A stretch of 39,003 nt of DNA from Pseudogracilibacillus sp. (GTDB taxonomy: Bacteria; Bacillota; Bacilli; Bacillales; Amphibacillaceae). Of the stretch, positions 37,318 to 39,003 are shown piece by piece. A program made the translations under genes and the position numbers. Positions within the stretch are counted from its first letter, which is position 1, and every line of letters begins with the position of its first letter. The notes beneath the pieces were generated by a model. The model was not told the origin of the DNA and did not search any database. It was given only the letters and a program-made list of their open reading frames with translations. The stretch is from NCBI GenBank assembly GCA_026169505.1, contig JAPFCO010000133.1, positions 1 through 39,003 of the forward strand, read 5' to 3'.

Positions 37318-37695
37318 CTAAAAAGAACCAAGTCTATATTTTTCATAGTAATATTCAATGTTTTCCTGCCAATGCTCCATTCTGGCTTGGAATACAGGAT
37401 TTCCTTTGTCATCATGTACAGTTACGGTTTTTCCGTCATCTGTAATCTGATATGTCATGTTAGGATCTACCACAACTTCCTTGTCCTCAGCTGCATCAAT
37501 ATTAGAACTAGCAATACTATTGTTTTGTTTATTCTCTTTGTCCTTACCATCATCAGATTCTGCGGCTTCGACAAAGGTGCGTATTTCATATTTCTCTGTA
37601 TCTGTCAGATCGTTTAATTGTTTATATTGTGTCATAAATGTCAACGCGAGAATAAGTAGTAAAATTGGCGGTATGCCATGAATGAATCTTTTCAC
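37318..37695 (-). CDS. Small membrane-anchored hypothetical protein downstream of ggt
   Basis: 125 aa, N-terminal TM helix then hydrophilic region; starts 20 bp after the GGT stop on the same strand. Confidence 0.65.
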   Translation of the reverse strand: MKRFIHGIPPILLLILALTFMTQYKQLNDLTDTEKYEIRTFVEAAESDDGKDKENKQNNSIASSNIDAAEDKEVVVDPNMTYQITDDGKTVTVHDDKGNPVFQARMEHWQENIEYYYEKYRLGSF

Positions 37696-37715
37696 TTAAC
37701 TTCTTCCTCCTGCTA

Positions 37716-39003
37716 CTATTGTTTGTTTTTAGCGACTCGCCAAATGCCACTTCTGCGAGAATCCGCAGCGCCATAGATTTGATTGGTATCTTCATCAATC
37801 ACAAGTGCTTGGATACCACCATAAAAGTCAACATCGGTTTTTTGATAGATTTCATAGCCGCGAGAGCGTAAGCTAGATTGAATATCTTTATCCAATTCTG
37901 TTTCGGTAAAAATGTCATTACCTTCAATGTAGAATCGTTTTTCTTCGATTGCATCTTCTAACGGTTGCTCAAACAGAAGATGCCTAATTAATACTTCGGT
38001 CATGACCATTGGAATTCTCTTGCCGCCCGGTGAACCAATACCAATGGTTTGATTACCATTTGACAAGATTGTTGGACTTGTAAAGCTTCGTGGAGTTTTT
38101 CCAGGTTCAATACTATTTAATGATTGATCGCTCGTACTGAAATTTTCCATTTGATTATTCATAAAAAATCCACCAACATTGGCTCCTGAGCCAAAAAAGT
38201 TTCCTAATGTATGTGTTGCTGATACCATTGTACCATCTTGATCGATAATGGTAAAATGGGTCGTGTTATCGTGGTCTTCTTCATCCGAGATGGAATCATT
38301 CACTTCATAGTCTTCTGATAGTTGATCCAGTGAAATCGTATCTGCCATTTCATTCGTATACTCCAACGAGGTCAGCTCATCAGTAGATGCAGTTTCTGTA
38401 AAATCTGGATCACCTACATGTTTGATTCGATTATCATAAGATCGTTTCGATATTTCACCAATCAAATGCATATAATCGCGTTGATTATCTTCGGTAGATT
38501 CAATATTGAGAGCCTCCGCCATTTGTAAGGATTGGATTAATGTCACTCCCGCTAAAGGTGGGGGAGCCGAATAAACATCATACCCAGCGAATGAGCCTTT
38601 AGCGGCTTCTGTTGTATTAGACTTATAGCTTGTTAAATCTTCTGGTATTAGCGTTTCCTCAAATTCCAAAATTTGCTCTGCAATAGGACCAGCATAAAAG
38701 GCATCAGAACCATCTTCTTGAATCAAGCGCAATGTATCCGCTAAATCAGGTTGTTTAAGGATTTCATTGACCTCTATGATATGGCCATCAGGAAAGAAGT
38801 TTGGCAGATTTTCTACATCCATTCGATGTGATCCTTTACCAAGCCGGTCAATTAAATGCTTGTCCGCCTGAAATCCTTCCTCTGCATGCTCGATCGCAGG
38901 AGCGATTAATTCCTCCATCTCCATGGAACCTAAATCTTGATTGAGTGTTTCCATTCCATCAACAAATCCTGGTACTGCAAATGTTTCGGGCTCTGCTTCA
39001 GAA
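37716..39003 (-). CDS. Gamma-glutamyltransferase (Ntn-hydrolase), N-terminus beyond the window
   Basis: Frame stays open to the window end (EAEPETFAVPGFVDGMETL...). DNTTHFTIIDQDG contains the autoprocessing Thr region; GSGANVGGFFMNNQMENFS and GIGSPGGKRIP are GGT motifs. Confidence 0.92.
   Translation of the reverse strand, partial: SEAEPETFAVPGFVDGMETLNQDLGSMEMEELIAPAIEHAEEGFQADKHLIDRLGKGSHRMDVENLPNFFPDGHIIEVNEILKQPDLADTLRLIQEDGSDAFYAGPIAEQILEFEETLIPEDLTSYKSNTTEAAKGSFAGYDVYSAPPPLAGVTLIQSLQMAEALNIESTEDNQRDYMHLIGEISKRSYDNRIKHVGDPDFTETASTDELTSLEYTNEMADTISLDQLSEDYEVNDSISDEEDHDNTTHFTIIDQDGTMVSATHTLGNFFGSGANVGGFFMNNQMENFSTSDQSLNSIEPGKTPRSFTSPTILSNGNQTIGIGSPGGKRIPMVMTEVLIRHLLFEQPLEDAIEEKRFYIEGNDIFTETELDKDIQSSLRSRGYEIYQKTDVDFYGGIQALVIDEDTNQIYGAADSRRSGIWRVAKNKQ

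Noticed and set aside
37318-37695. CapE/PgsE-like role for the small protein next to ggt
   Set aside because: Position beside a GGT (as for capD/capE) is suggestive only; no sequence motif supports it and no capBCA/pgs genes are in the window.
1-39003. CRISPR arrays, tRNA/rRNA genes, intact transposons
   Set aside because: No regularly spaced repeats, tRNA-like cloverleaf or transposase ORF recognised; the tandem similarities are diverged gene copies or module repeats.

Overview
This 39-kb window has the AT-rich codon usage and gene content of a Firmicute, probably Bacillaceae. No rRNA, tRNA, CRISPR array or intact transposase was recognised by eye. Left third (1-14.4 kb): a siderophore locus with a FecB/FecCD/FecE-type ABC importer, then a convincing Fur box. 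The following operon resembles staphyloferrin B (sbn) synthesis: MFS exporter, three IucA/IucC-family NIS synthetases, SbnG-like aldolase/citrate synthase and SbnH-like PLP decarboxylase, plus an RraA-fold protein and a FhuF-like Fe-S protein. The SbnA/SbnB/SbnI genes that supply L-2,3-diaminopropionate are absent from the window. Middle (14.7-20.6 kb): an LXG type VII secretion (T7SS) toxin locus (DUF5082-like, DUF5344/YwqI-like, LXG protein with a hydrophobic glycine-rich C-terminus). It is followed by five tandem DUF443/'tandem five-TM' genes resembling the TspA/TsaI toxin-immunity arrangement, and a DUF4176 gene. Several of these genes have broken starts or frames. 20.8-26.8 kb is ordinary: LytTR-DUF3021-ABC exporter, FMN reductase, MenA, DUF2161, YfiT/BstA-like. 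27.1-34 kb is a second LXG locus whose full-length toxin ends in a colicin-E5-like tRNase domain. Downstream are displaced modules that reuse the same upstream sequence, the same 384-bp linker and the same type of terminator hairpin, with different toxin tips and immunity genes. A doubly deleted relic of the E5 toxin/immunity pair lies beyond a chemotaxis receptor gene. The window ends in a small lipoprotein/membrane ORF and a truncated gamma-glutamyltransferase. All family calls come from reading the translations, with no database search.
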